A DNA stretch of 11,425 nucleotides from Syntrophomonadaceae bacterium. Lineage in GTDB: Bacteria; Bacillota; Syntrophomonadia; Syntrophomonadales; Syntrophothermaceae. This document shows positions 1 to 5,698 of the stretch, piece by piece. Numbering within the stretch: position 1 is the first letter of the stretch; every line of letters begins with the position of its first letter. The DNA is taken from positions 1 through 11,425 of the forward strand of contig JARYMO010000026.1 of NCBI GenBank assembly GCA_029907055.1, in the 5' to 3' direction. Both the position numbers and the translations under genes were made by a program. The notes below the pieces were generated by a model. It made no database searches. It was not told where the DNA came from and saw only the letters and a program-made list of their open reading frames with translations.

Positions 1-94
1 GCGCCCTCCTCAGCACCTCCACCGCGCGGACGGTGAGCAGCCCCGGATCGCCGGGGCCGACCCCGATGCCCCACACGTGCCCCACCTTCTTCAT
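1..94 (-). CDS. cbiL: Cobalt-precorrin-2 C20-methyltransferase (CbiL-like), N-terminal fragment
   Basis: Only the first 31 codons are present; the gene runs off the left edge. The visible protein begins MKKVGHVWGIGVGPGDPG and continues LLTVRAVEVL. This is the N-terminal SAM-binding loop (GxGVGPGDPxLLT) of tetrapyrrole methylases. Within that superfamily the GVGVGPGDPELLT form is most typical of CbiL/CobI, which methylates C20 of (cobalt-)precorrin-2 using S-adenosylmethionine. The ATG at 94-92 overlaps the TGA of cbiE (93-91) in an ATGA junction, indicating translational coupling. The superfamily assignment is secure. The CbiL assignment, rather than CbiF or CbiH, is inferred from a short stretch and from operon context. 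Confidence 0.7.
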   Translation of the reverse strand, partial: MKKVGHVWGIGVGPGDPGLLTVRAVEVLRRA

Positions 95-738
95 GACTGC
101 CTCCTCTCCACGATGAGCACCGAACGTGCCACGAAGTCTTCCTGCGCCAGCCGCCGCAGGGTGCCTGACCACAGCCGCTGGGTGGGCTCACCCAGGTCAC
201 TGGCCACGTGACAGCGGCGATCCCCCCGGGTTGTTTTCAGCAGCTCGGCTGCCAGGTGCTGGGGCTGCCGCCCCGGCCCGCACAGGACCGCCAGATCGCT
301 GGCGCCGCTCTCCACTGCCGCCGCCAGCTGGGCCGGCGTCGCCCGGTGGGCAGAAAACACCTGCATGTGCTGCCACTCCAGCCCCAGGCAGGCACAGGCT
401 GCCTGCAGGCTGCTGATTCCGGGCACTGCCCGCACCTGCCAGCCGGGCGCCAGCAGGCGCCGCAGGGGGCCGGCCAGGCTGAACAGGCCCGGGTCCCCAC
501 TCACCAGTACTGCCAGCCGCTCTGCCGGCAGGGTACGGATGAGGGCCGCCACTTCCTCTGCCCTGGCGGTTTCCAGGACCACGGAGCGCGCCAGGGGCTC
601 GAACAGTGCCAGCAGCCGCGGGGGCCCCAGCACGGTGTCCGCTTCCCTCACCGCTGCCAGCGCCTGCCCGGTGAGGTACTGCGCTCCGCCTGGTCCGCAC
701 CCCACCAACGTAACCTGCCTATTCGCACGGTTCGCCAC
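91..738 (-). CDS. cbiE: Cobalt-precorrin-7 (C5)-methyltransferase CbiE
   Basis: A 215-residue tetrapyrrole methylase, the usual size of stand-alone CbiE. It carries the N-terminal SAM loop VTLVGCGPGG (residues 9-18), the segment LVSGDPGLFSLAGPL near residue 80, and the VPGISSLQAACACLGL segment near residue 104, all typical of CbiE/CobL N-domains. CbiE methylates C5 of the corrin precursor with SAM, and CbiT normally supplies the C15 methylation and decarboxylation. No CbiT domain is fused at the C-terminus. The GTG start at 738-736 lies inside the end of cbiD (20-nt overlap), and the stop overlaps the next start by ATGA, so expression is probably translationally coupled within the riboswitch-controlled operon. 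The family call is confident; substrate specificity is from family knowledge. Confidence 0.9.
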   Translation of the reverse strand: MANRANRQVTLVGCGPGGAQYLTGQALAAVREADTVLGPPRLLALFEPLARSVVLETARAEEVAALIRTLPAERLAVLVSGDPGLFSLAGPLRRLLAPGWQVRAVPGISSLQAACACLGLEWQHMQVFSAHRATPAQLAAAVESGASDLAVLCGPGRQPQHLAAELLKTTRGDRRCHVASDLGEPTQRLWSGTLRRLAQEDFVARSVLIVERRQS

Positions 739-1813
739 AGCGCCCTACCTCCCGGCCGGCCAGGTCGCACAACCACACCGCCAGCGGTACGCACCCCACC
801 CGCTCCCGGGCTGCCGCCCGAACGGCCCGTGCCACCGCGTCGAATACCCGCCGCCGCTGTCCCGCTCCCAGGCCGGCAATCACGTGTTCCACGGTCAGCG
901 GGGCAGACGGGTGGGGCCAGGCGATGCCCTCAGCGGCCGCCACCTGCAGGACCGTTGAGACCGCCGGCGGGCTGAGCCGTGAGTCGGTGCAGAAGTGGCC
1001 GGCTGCCAGTTTGGCCAGCTTCCCCGGATGCCCGGCCAGCACGATCCGTGAGAACCCCAGTCCAGCAGCGCGACTGAGCAGCTCGCCAGCGAAGTTGGCC
1101 ATCTCCACTGCCGCCAGCGGGTCCACGCGGAACCGGCGCAGCACCGCTGACCTGCCGATGTGCCCCGGCACCAGGTAGACCGTCTCCACCCCGTTAGCGC
1201 GCGCCACGTCCAGGGCCGGCAACAGGGAACACAACAACGCCTGGCGGCACATGGGGCGCACCAGCCCCGAGGTCCCCAGGATGGAGATGCCTCCCCGGAT
1301 GCCCAGGCGCGGATTGAAGGTGTGCGCGGCCAGCTCCTCGCCGGCCGGGACCTCGATGGTGACCTCGACACCGACGGCATCCGGCAGGGCTTCTTTCACC
1401 GCAGCGGTGATCATCTGACGCGGAACCGGATTGATGGCGGGCTCGCCGACCGCCACCGGCAGCCCCGGCAGCGTGACCACCCCCACGCCTTTCCCTCCCC
1501 GCAGGTGAACGCCGGGGTGCGCGCAGGCCGACACCAGTGCGGCGATCTCGGCCCCGTCAGTGATGTCGTGGTCACCGCCGGCGAACTTGGTGACCGCCGC
1601 CCGCCACCCCTCGCCCCGGCGCTCGATGCTTCGCAGCGGAACGCGCACGCGTCGCCCGTCGGGCAGGGCGATGTCCACCTCCCTCCCGACTGGCACCCCG
1701 CGCAGCGCCAGGGCAGCCGCCTTGGCCGCCGCCGCGGCACAACCGCCACTGCTCACCGGCACCCGCGCGCTGCTCCCTTCGCTCTCCTTCCTGGACGCGC
1801 TCCCCTGCGGCAA
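719..1813 (-). CDS. cbiD: Cobalt-precorrin-5B (C1)-methyltransferase CbiD
   Basis: About 364 residues, matching the family length. CbiD methylates C1 of cobalt-precorrin-5B using SAM in the anaerobic pathway. Family landmarks are GGCAAAAAKAAALAL near the N-terminus, then KFAGGDHDITDGAEI, GVGVVTLPGLPVAVGEPAIN, FNPRLGIRGGISILGTSGLV and VLAGHPGKLAKLAAGHF. The usual N-terminal R-x-G-Y-T-T-G-x-C-A motif is altered here to RVPVSSGGCA. The start is uncertain. The TTG at 1813 follows the cbiC stop and has AGGAG about 10 nt upstream. A GTG at 1837 would overlap cbiC by 17 nt, and a GTG at the V of RVPV would be too short. The open frame continues to 2224, but that extension merely shadows cbiC. It ends inside cbiE. 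Confidence 0.9.
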   Translation of the reverse strand: MPQGSASRKESEGSSARVPVSSGGCAAAAAKAAALALRGVPVGREVDIALPDGRRVRVPLRSIERRGEGWRAAVTKFAGGDHDITDGAEIAALVSACAHPGVHLRGGKGVGVVTLPGLPVAVGEPAINPVPRQMITAAVKEALPDAVGVEVTIEVPAGEELAAHTFNPRLGIRGGISILGTSGLVRPMCRQALLCSLLPALDVARANGVETVYLVPGHIGRSAVLRRFRVDPLAAVEMANFAGELLSRAAGLGFSRIVLAGHPGKLAKLAAGHFCTDSRLSPPAVSTVLQVAAAEGIAWPHPSAPLTVEHVIAGLGAGQRRRVFDAVARAVRAAARERVGCVPLAVWLCDLAGREVGRCGEPCE

Positions 1814-1820
1814 CGCCCGC

Positions 1821-2468
1821 TCACTCCTCCCGCTCACCGCTCCCGGCCCGGCTCGCTTCCTGCCACAGCGCGTTGAGGGCGGCCGCCGCCATGGGGCTGC
1901 CGCCGCGCGTGCCACGGCAGGTGATGAAAGGAAGCCCGCTTTCCATGAGCGCCTGCTTGGACTCGGCAGCGTCCACGAACCCGACCGGCATACCAATGAC
2001 CAGGCCGGGCACCACCTCTCCCGCCTGGTACATGGCCAGCAGCCGGCGCAGGGCAGTGGGGGCATTGCCGATTGCCACCACCGCCCCCTGGAGCCGCTGA
2101 CGGTACAGCCACAGGCCTGCTTCGGCCCTGGTCCATCGCTGCCGTTGCGCCATTCCGGCCGCCTCGGGGTGATTGATCCCCACCCACAGGGAAGCCCCCA
2201 CCTTTCGTCGTAGTCCGCTGGCAATACCGGCTGCCAGCATGTTCACGTCGGCGAATACGCCCGCCCCGCGGCGGAGCAGGTCAATGCCGGTGCGGGCTGC
2301 CCCGGCGGAGAATGCCAGCTCCGGGGCCACCGAAACATCCCCTACGGCGTGCACGCAGCGCATGATGACCGCGCGTTCCGCCTGGTCGCAGGCAGAAAGG
2401 TCGACCAGCCGGGAGATCATCTCCATGCTGGCGCGGGCAATGTCCTGGCCCTTCAACGTGTCCGCCAT
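1821..2468 (-). CDS. cbiC: Cobalt-precorrin-8 methylmutase CbiC
   Basis: A 215-residue protein of the CbiC/CobH family, which moves a methyl group from C11 to C12 to give cobyrinate. Landmarks are the motif VIMRCVHAVGDVS (residues 34-46) containing His40, which corresponds to the catalytic His of CobH. Others are the FADVNMLAAGI segment, AIGNAPTALRRLL, and the substrate-loop region VVPGLVIGMPVGFVDAAESK followed by FITCRGTRGGSPMAAAALNAL. The ATG at 2468 was chosen because GGAGGAG lies exactly 7 nt upstream; the frame stays open to 2603 but that part is riboswitch/terminator leader. It is the first gene of the operon, directly downstream of the riboswitch and terminator. Confidence 0.93.
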   Translation of the reverse strand: MADTLKGQDIARASMEMISRLVDLSACDQAERAVIMRCVHAVGDVSVAPELAFSAGAARTGIDLLRRGAGVFADVNMLAAGIASGLRRKVGASLWVGINHPEAAGMAQRQRWTRAEAGLWLYRQRLQGAVVAIGNAPTALRRLLAMYQAGEVVPGLVIGMPVGFVDAAESKQALMESGLPFITCRGTRGGSPMAAAALNALWQEASRAGSGEREE

Positions 2469-2521
2469 TCCCTCACTCCTCCGCTGTGCTGCGCTGCAAG
2501 CTTGCGTGCCCGAAACACCCG

Positions 2522-2556
2522 AAAAACAAGAACGCCATCCTTTCTCAAGGATGGCG
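2522..2556 (-). terminator. Intrinsic terminator in the cbi leader
   Basis: On the minus strand a perfect 10-bp stem (CGCCATCCTT paired with AAGGATGGCG, 2533-2542 with 2547-2556) with a 4-nt loop is followed by TTCTTGTTTTT. This is a textbook Rho-independent terminator. It lies between the cobalamin aptamer and cbiC, about 55 nt before the cbiC start. That position suggests it is the expression platform of the riboswitch, ending transcription when B12 is plentiful. Confidence 0.88.
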
Positions 2557-2611
2557 TGCCCTTTCTGACCCCACCGTGCGCCCCAGGTTCCAGGCTGGAG
2601 CACATTACCAC

Positions 2612-2785
2612 GAAACCTGGCAGGTTTTCTGGCTCGCGGATCTCCCTACTAGCCCCCCTTCCCAACACGCAGTCAGTGGATATCCGGGCGTTCGTCCCCG
2701 CTCACAGCGACGGGCTCGCGGCTGATTCTCACAGCCTTCCCTTTTAACCCCGGGCAGTCGGGCTACTCGAGGGGCACCAGGCTCC
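2612..2785 (-). promoter_or_regulatory. Cobalamin riboswitch (AdoCbl-type aptamer)
   Basis: Read on the minus strand, the conserved cobalamin-aptamer elements appear in order. They are the GGTGCC after the 5' P1 strand, AAAAGGGAAGGCTGTGAGAA with TCAGCC closing that arm, GCCCGTCGCTGTGA, GGGGACGAA, CCACTG and GGGAAGG, then the B12 box AGCCAGAAAACCTGCC. The closing helix P1 can form between AGCCT (5') and AGGTT (3'). The element lies in the leader of cbiC and is expected to switch the cobalamin operon off when the coenzyme binds. A strand of P1 (2614-2620) is also complementary to AACCTGG at 2583-2589, giving a possible ligand-free alternative fold. Confidence 0.95.
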
Positions 2786-2800
2786 TATTCGCTTTCCTCC

Positions 2801-2829
2801 ACCCTACCAGAGCAGCGCCCGGCTGTCAA
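2801..2829 (-). promoter_or_regulatory. Sigma-A promoter of the cbi operon
   Basis: On the minus strand TTGACA (2829-2824, perfect -35) is separated by exactly 17 nt from TAGGGT (2806-2801, a weak -10 that keeps T1, A2 and T6). Transcription would start near 2794, a few bases before the first helix of the cobalamin riboswitch. The geometry fits the leader exactly. Confidence 0.7.
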
Positions 2830-2852
2830 CGGGGCCGCACGGGTCTGCCCCC

Positions 2853-2880
2853 ACCCGCCGCACCCACTCCACCGGCGGGT
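2853..2880 (-). terminator. GC-rich hairpin directly after the Asp23 gene
   Basis: A perfect 8-bp inverted repeat (ACCCGCCG / CGGCGGGT, 2853-2860 and 2873-2880, 12-nt loop) begins next to the TAA of the Asp23-like gene. No T-tract follows on the minus strand, so it may be a weak or Rho-assisted end for the upstream unit. The next transcription start, for the cbi operon, lies about 60 nt further along. Confidence 0.4.
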
Positions 2881-3300
2881 TTACTCGGACGCGGGGGAAG
2901 GCGGTTCCTCCACGGCCGCTGCCGGCGCAGGCTCCGGCTCCGGGCGGTGACGGGACACCCCCTGCACGTGGACGTCCACCTTGACCACCTTGAGCCCCGT
3001 CTTCTCCTCCACGGTGCTCTTGACCTTCTCCTGCACCTGGCGCACCACGTCCGGGATCACCAGGTCGTAGTCAACGATGACATAGAGGTCAACCGCCGCC
3101 TCCTGGTCTCCCACCTGCACCTTGATGCCCCTGGTGACATCCTTGCGTCCCAGCTTCTCGGCAATGCCGCCCACCAGGCCGCCGCTCATGGCAATGCCCT
3201 GCACTTCGGATGCCGCCAGACCGGCGATGGTCGCCACCACCTCGTCTGACAGGTGCATGGTGCCGATTGTCCCCGGGCCGCCCTGCACGTTTTCTTCCAT
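2881..3300 (-). CDS. Asp23/Gls24 family envelope stress response protein
   Basis: A 139-residue protein of the Asp23/Gls24 (formerly DUF322) family. The family core is visible: MHLSDEVVATIAGLAASEVQGI near residues 15-36, then a GLVGGIAEKLGRKDVTRGIKV segment, VDLYVIVDYDLVIPDVVRQVQEKVKSTVEEKTGL and VVKVDVHVQGV. No signal peptide or membrane segment is seen, so it is cytoplasmic; family members can sit at the membrane through partners such as AmaP, but none is encoded here. The C-terminus is a Pro/Glu/Ala-rich tail. The ATG at 3300 follows a purine-rich AGGAGGGGGTAGGAGGGT. It lies 30 nt downstream of the eRF1-like gene, so the two are probably co-transcribed. The family is certain; the specific role is unknown. 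Confidence 0.9.
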   Translation of the reverse strand: MEENVQGGPGTIGTMHLSDEVVATIAGLAASEVQGIAMSGGLVGGIAEKLGRKDVTRGIKVQVGDQEAAVDLYVIVDYDLVIPDVVRQVQEKVKSTVEEKTGLKVVKVDVHVQGVSRHRPEPEPAPAAAVEEPPSPASE

Positions 3301-3330
3301 ACCCTCCTACCCCCTCCTGCGCGGTCTCGG

Positions 3331-4476
3331 CTACACGAATCGCAACAAGGCGGCAATGCCACCCAGCTCCGTCAGCAGCGGCTGATCGCTCCGCACCACT
3401 TCGATGAGCGCCCCCTGGTTGAGGGCCTGCTGCACCAGCAGGTCGGTGAGATGCGCGTCCTCCTCCAGCTGCCGGCCGCACAGGTAGCAGCTCTCACGGG
3501 CGACGGTGAACAGGCTGCCACAGCCGGGGCAGCGATAGCCTGGACGCTCGAGGCCGGCGGCCACCGCCAGGCGGTACACCTTGCCCTGCGTGATGGCGTC
3601 CAGCACATCGTCGAAGCCGGCCACGGCGCGGCTGCCGCTCATCATGCGGTCGTACATCTCCTTGACGATCTCGTCCTCCCGCCGCCGCTCCACTTCCCTC
3701 ATGAGGGCCAGCGCGTCAGCCACCACGTCACTGCCGGGCCTGAACAGCTCGGCCTCGATCTCCGCCACCACCAGCGCCCGCAGCGTCGGTGGCAGCAGTT
3801 CCTTGAACTGTGACACGGCTTCTACCGGCCCCCCCAGCACCACCCGGCGCACTTCCTTCTCTGCCACCAGGCTTTCCAGAATGCGCACCACGTCCTCCAG
3901 GTGCAGGGTCACCAGCTTCTCCACCCACCGGCTCCACTTGCCCTCTTCGTAGGCCCGCCAGCCGCCGGTCTTCTGTTTCCCGGGCAGCTCAGGATGGCTC
4001 TCCTCGTGGTAGGCCAGCAGCTCGCCCAGGTGAATAAGGAACAGCCGTGCCTGGCGGCGGTCCACCAGCACCACCGCGCACGCCTCGTGGTCATCGATGA
4101 TGTGCGCCAGGGGCTGCAGGTAAGGGCGGCGGTTGATGACCAGCAGCGGCGACACCGGTACTGCCAGGTGGTACTCCCGCCACTGCGTCCCGTCGGCGCT
4201 GGTGAAGACGATGAGCCCTTTCTTGAACACCGACCGGGAGAGCACCAGGTAGTCGAGCAGTGCCTGTCCCCGCGCCTCCAGGGCCCGCATCTGTGCCTTG
4301 TCCGCCGCGCCTGCCGCGCGCACCCGCTCCAGCTCTTTTTCCACCATGAGCCGGGCCTGGCGGACGTATTCCTGGCGCGGGTTGACCACCGGGTCCACGT
4401 TCAGGTACAGGCTCAGGTACCAGTGTTCGTTTTCAGGTTGGGACGCCAGTGCCTCGAGATCTTGCCTGGTCAGCAT
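3331..4476 (-). CDS. Bacterial eRF1-like (baeRF) protein with C-terminal zinc ribbon
   Basis: A 381-residue protein with the layout of bacterial eRF1-related (baeRF/VLRF-type) proteins. The N-terminal part starts with HWYLSLYLNVDP. The middle domain has AVVLVDRRQARLFLIHLGEL (about residue 133) and the loop GKQKTGGW (Trp173), followed by a helix with KWSRW and LHLEDVV. The C-terminal L7Ae-like domain (GFDDVLDAITQGKVYRLAVA) carries a zinc ribbon CPGC (316-319) and CYLC (330-333) and ends in GGIAALLRFV, as in archaeal/eukaryal eRF1. Where eRF1 has the peptidyl-tRNA-hydrolysing GGQ, this protein has GGW, so release activity is doubtful; ribosome or tRNA quality control is an inference. The ATG at 4476 was chosen for its GGAGGAGGAG 5 nt upstream; a GTG at 4497 is an alternative. 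Confidence 0.8.
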   Translation of the reverse strand: MLTRQDLEALASQPENEHWYLSLYLNVDPVVNPRQEYVRQARLMVEKELERVRAAGAADKAQMRALEARGQALLDYLVLSRSVFKKGLIVFTSADGTQWREYHLAVPVSPLLVINRRPYLQPLAHIIDDHEACAVVLVDRRQARLFLIHLGELLAYHEESHPELPGKQKTGGWRAYEEGKWSRWVEKLVTLHLEDVVRILESLVAEKEVRRVVLGGPVEAVSQFKELLPPTLRALVVAEIEAELFRPGSDVVADALALMREVERRREDEIVKEMYDRMMSGSRAVAGFDDVLDAITQGKVYRLAVAAGLERPGYRCPGCGSLFTVARESCYLCGRQLEEDAHLTDLLVQQALNQGALIEVVRSDQPLLTELGGIAALLRFV

Positions 4477-4556
4477 CGCTTCTCCTCCTCCCGGCACGGG
4501 GTGTGACGCCCGCGGGCGCGCCCGTGCGCAAGGTTTCTCTGTGGGATCGGGGCTGG

Positions 4557-4594
4557 GAGACAGGAAAATGAGGGGTGAGTATAGTTATATTGTA
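4557..4594. promoter_or_regulatory. AT-rich divergent promoter island
   Basis: The 270-nt gap between the divergent genes holds one AT-rich patch in otherwise very GC-rich DNA. On the plus strand GAGACA (4557-4562) lies 17 nt before TATAGT (4580-4585), a plausible promoter for the PNPOx-Nudix-eIF2B genes with a leader of about 175 nt. On the minus strand the same patch offers TACAAT, TATAAC and TATACT (4594-4578) as -10 boxes for the eRF1-like/Asp23 unit, but no good -35 is seen for them. The remainder of the gap contains the hairpin described separately and nothing else recognised. Confidence 0.45.
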
Positions 4595-4625
4595 CCAAGC
4601 CCTGCCCTCTCCGCGCCAGCAAAAG

Positions 4626-4652
4626 CGGGCCACGGTGCCAGGCCGTGGCCCG
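4626..4652. repeat. 10-bp perfect inverted repeat
   Basis: CGGGCCACGG and CCGTGGCCCG form a perfect 10-bp stem with a 7-nt loop (TGCCAGG). Read on the minus strand it is followed by CTTTTGC, resembling a terminator with a short T-run, yet no minus-strand gene lies upstream of it. Read on the plus strand it falls in the putative leader of the PNPOx-like gene. Its right arm can alternatively pair with CCGGGC just downstream (gcccgg-gctg-ccgggc), so two exclusive hairpins are possible. Its role is unknown. Confidence 0.6.
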
Positions 4653-4767
4653 GGCTGCCGGGCAGGTATCCGGGGCCGCCATGTGGAAGCACCTAGGTGG
4701 AGTCCGGGCTGCCCCCGCCGCCCCCGGGCGGATGGCACCCGGGCGCCAGAAGGGGGGATGGTGAGCC

Positions 4768-5202
4768 GTGGAGCCTCTCATGCCGGGGAGCCTGGAAAGC
4801 GTCCTGCAGCGGGCGCGGGTAGCCTGCCTGGCCACCTGCGGCGACGGGCAACCCTACGTTTCCTTGATGAACGTGACGTACTGCCGCCAGGAGCGCACGG
4901 TCCTGATGAGCACCAGGCGCGACAGCACCAAGTTCCGCAACCTGGCGCGCAATCCGCGCGGCGCCCTGCTGGTGCAGGACGGGAGCGGACCGACGGCGCG
5001 GGCCGTCACCCTGCTGGGCGTGGTGAGGGTGCTGGAGGGGACCGAGGATGCCCGCGCCCGCCTCCTGCACCTGGCAGCTCACCCCCAGAGCGCCCACTTC
5101 ATCCAGGGAGCGGAGATTGCCATGCTGGCGATGTCCGTCGAGCGTGCGGTGATGAGCGACCAGCTGGACCGGGTGACGGTGTGGCCGCCGGAACACCCCT
5201 GA
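4768..5202 (+). CDS. Pyridoxamine 5'-phosphate oxidase-fold (PNPOx-like) protein
   Basis: A 144-residue protein with the split-barrel flavin/heme-binding fold of the PNPOx-like superfamily. It shows the N-terminal helix LESVLQRARVACLATCGDGQPYVSLM in pieces near residues 9-34, then the pattern TVLMSTRRDSTKFRNLARNP (about residue 44), which matches the cofactor-phosphate-contacting STxxxSxKxxNLxxNP region, then GALLVQD and a TLLGVVRVLEG strand. Members bind FMN, F420 or heme and act on varied substrates, so the exact reaction cannot be given; it is too short to be the biosynthetic PdxH. The GTG at 4768 has an AGGGGGG upstream; the in-frame ATG at 4780 is an alternative. It is the first of three same-strand genes, with 91 nt to the next. 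Confidence 0.8.
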   Translation: MEPLMPGSLESVLQRARVACLATCGDGQPYVSLMNVTYCRQERTVLMSTRRDSTKFRNLARNPRGALLVQDGSGPTARAVTLLGVVRVLEGTEDARARLLHLAAHPQSAHFIQGAEIAMLAMSVERAVMSDQLDRVTVWPPEHP

Positions 5203-5293
5203 GGGCAGGACAGGGCTGGAGGTCGGCCCCGGCCAGGCCGCACACTCCGCGCGGTGGCTGCCACCGGCGCCGTTCACGAAGGGAGGAAGTTGC

Positions 5294-5698
5294 ATGCAGG
5301 AAGTCCACGTGGTCACCTGCTTCCTGGAGCGGGAGGGTCGCGTGCTGCTGGTGCGCCGGAGCAGCCGGGTGAGCACCTACCAGCAGCGCTGGGCCGGCAT
5401 CAGCGGGTACCTGGAGCCCGGCGCCTCACCGCTGCAGCAAGCCCTGGCCGAAGTGGAAGAAGAAACCGGGCTCGCTGCCGACCAGGTGGAACCGGTATGC
5501 CAGGGCCAGCCCCTGGCGGTTGAAGACGCGGACCTGGGGCGCCGCTGGATCGTGCACCCCTTCCGCTTCCGCCTGGTTGCCGCGGCAAAGCCGCGCATGG
5601 ACTGGGAGCATTCCGAGATGCGCTGGGTGCCTCCGGAAGACCTGGGCGGGTTCGATACCGTTCCCGGGCTGCTGCAAGCCTGGGAGAGGGTGAAATGA
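5294..5698 (+). CDS. Nudix-family protein with degenerate Nudix box
   Basis: A 134-residue single-domain Nudix fold protein. The Nudix box lies at residues 38-60, beginning GYLEPGASPL and ending EVEEETGL. The metal-binding glutamates E53, E56 and E57 and the G59-L60 ending are kept. The consensus Glu after G-x5 is Ala44, and the Arg of REUxEE is Ala52. This could mean altered or weakened pyrophosphohydrolase activity or a binding role. The N-terminal VVTCFLEREGRVLLVRRS segment is, from memory, similar to the Nudix domain of haloarchaeal Nudix/eIF2B fusion proteins. The ATG at 5294 has GGGAGG 7 nt upstream. Its TGA overlaps the ATG of the eIF2B-like gene (ATGA), implying coupled translation and a joint role. 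Confidence 0.85.
   Translation: MQEVHVVTCFLEREGRVLLVRRSSRVSTYQQRWAGISGYLEPGASPLQQALAEVEEETGLAADQVEPVCQGQPLAVEDADLGRRWIVHPFRFRLVAAAKPRMDWEHSEMRWVPPEDLGGFDTVPGLLQAWERVK

Noticed and set aside
1838..2224. N-terminal extension of the cbiD frame up to 2224
   Set aside because: It overlaps cbiC completely and does not resemble CbiD. Plausible starts close to the cbiC stop give a normal-length CbiD.
2469..2603. N-terminal extension of the cbiC frame up to 2603
   Set aside because: This stretch encodes the terminator and leader. The ATG at 2468 has an ideal ribosome site and gives the family length.
4433..4835. Minus-strand open frames in the divergent intergenic region
   Set aside because: They cross the promoter island and the start of the PNPOx gene and lack motifs or good start signals.
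5252..5264. GGTGGCTGCCACC inverted repeat between the PNPOx and Nudix genes
   Set aside because: The loop is a single base and the arms are short. It is likely chance at this GC content and has no T-run.
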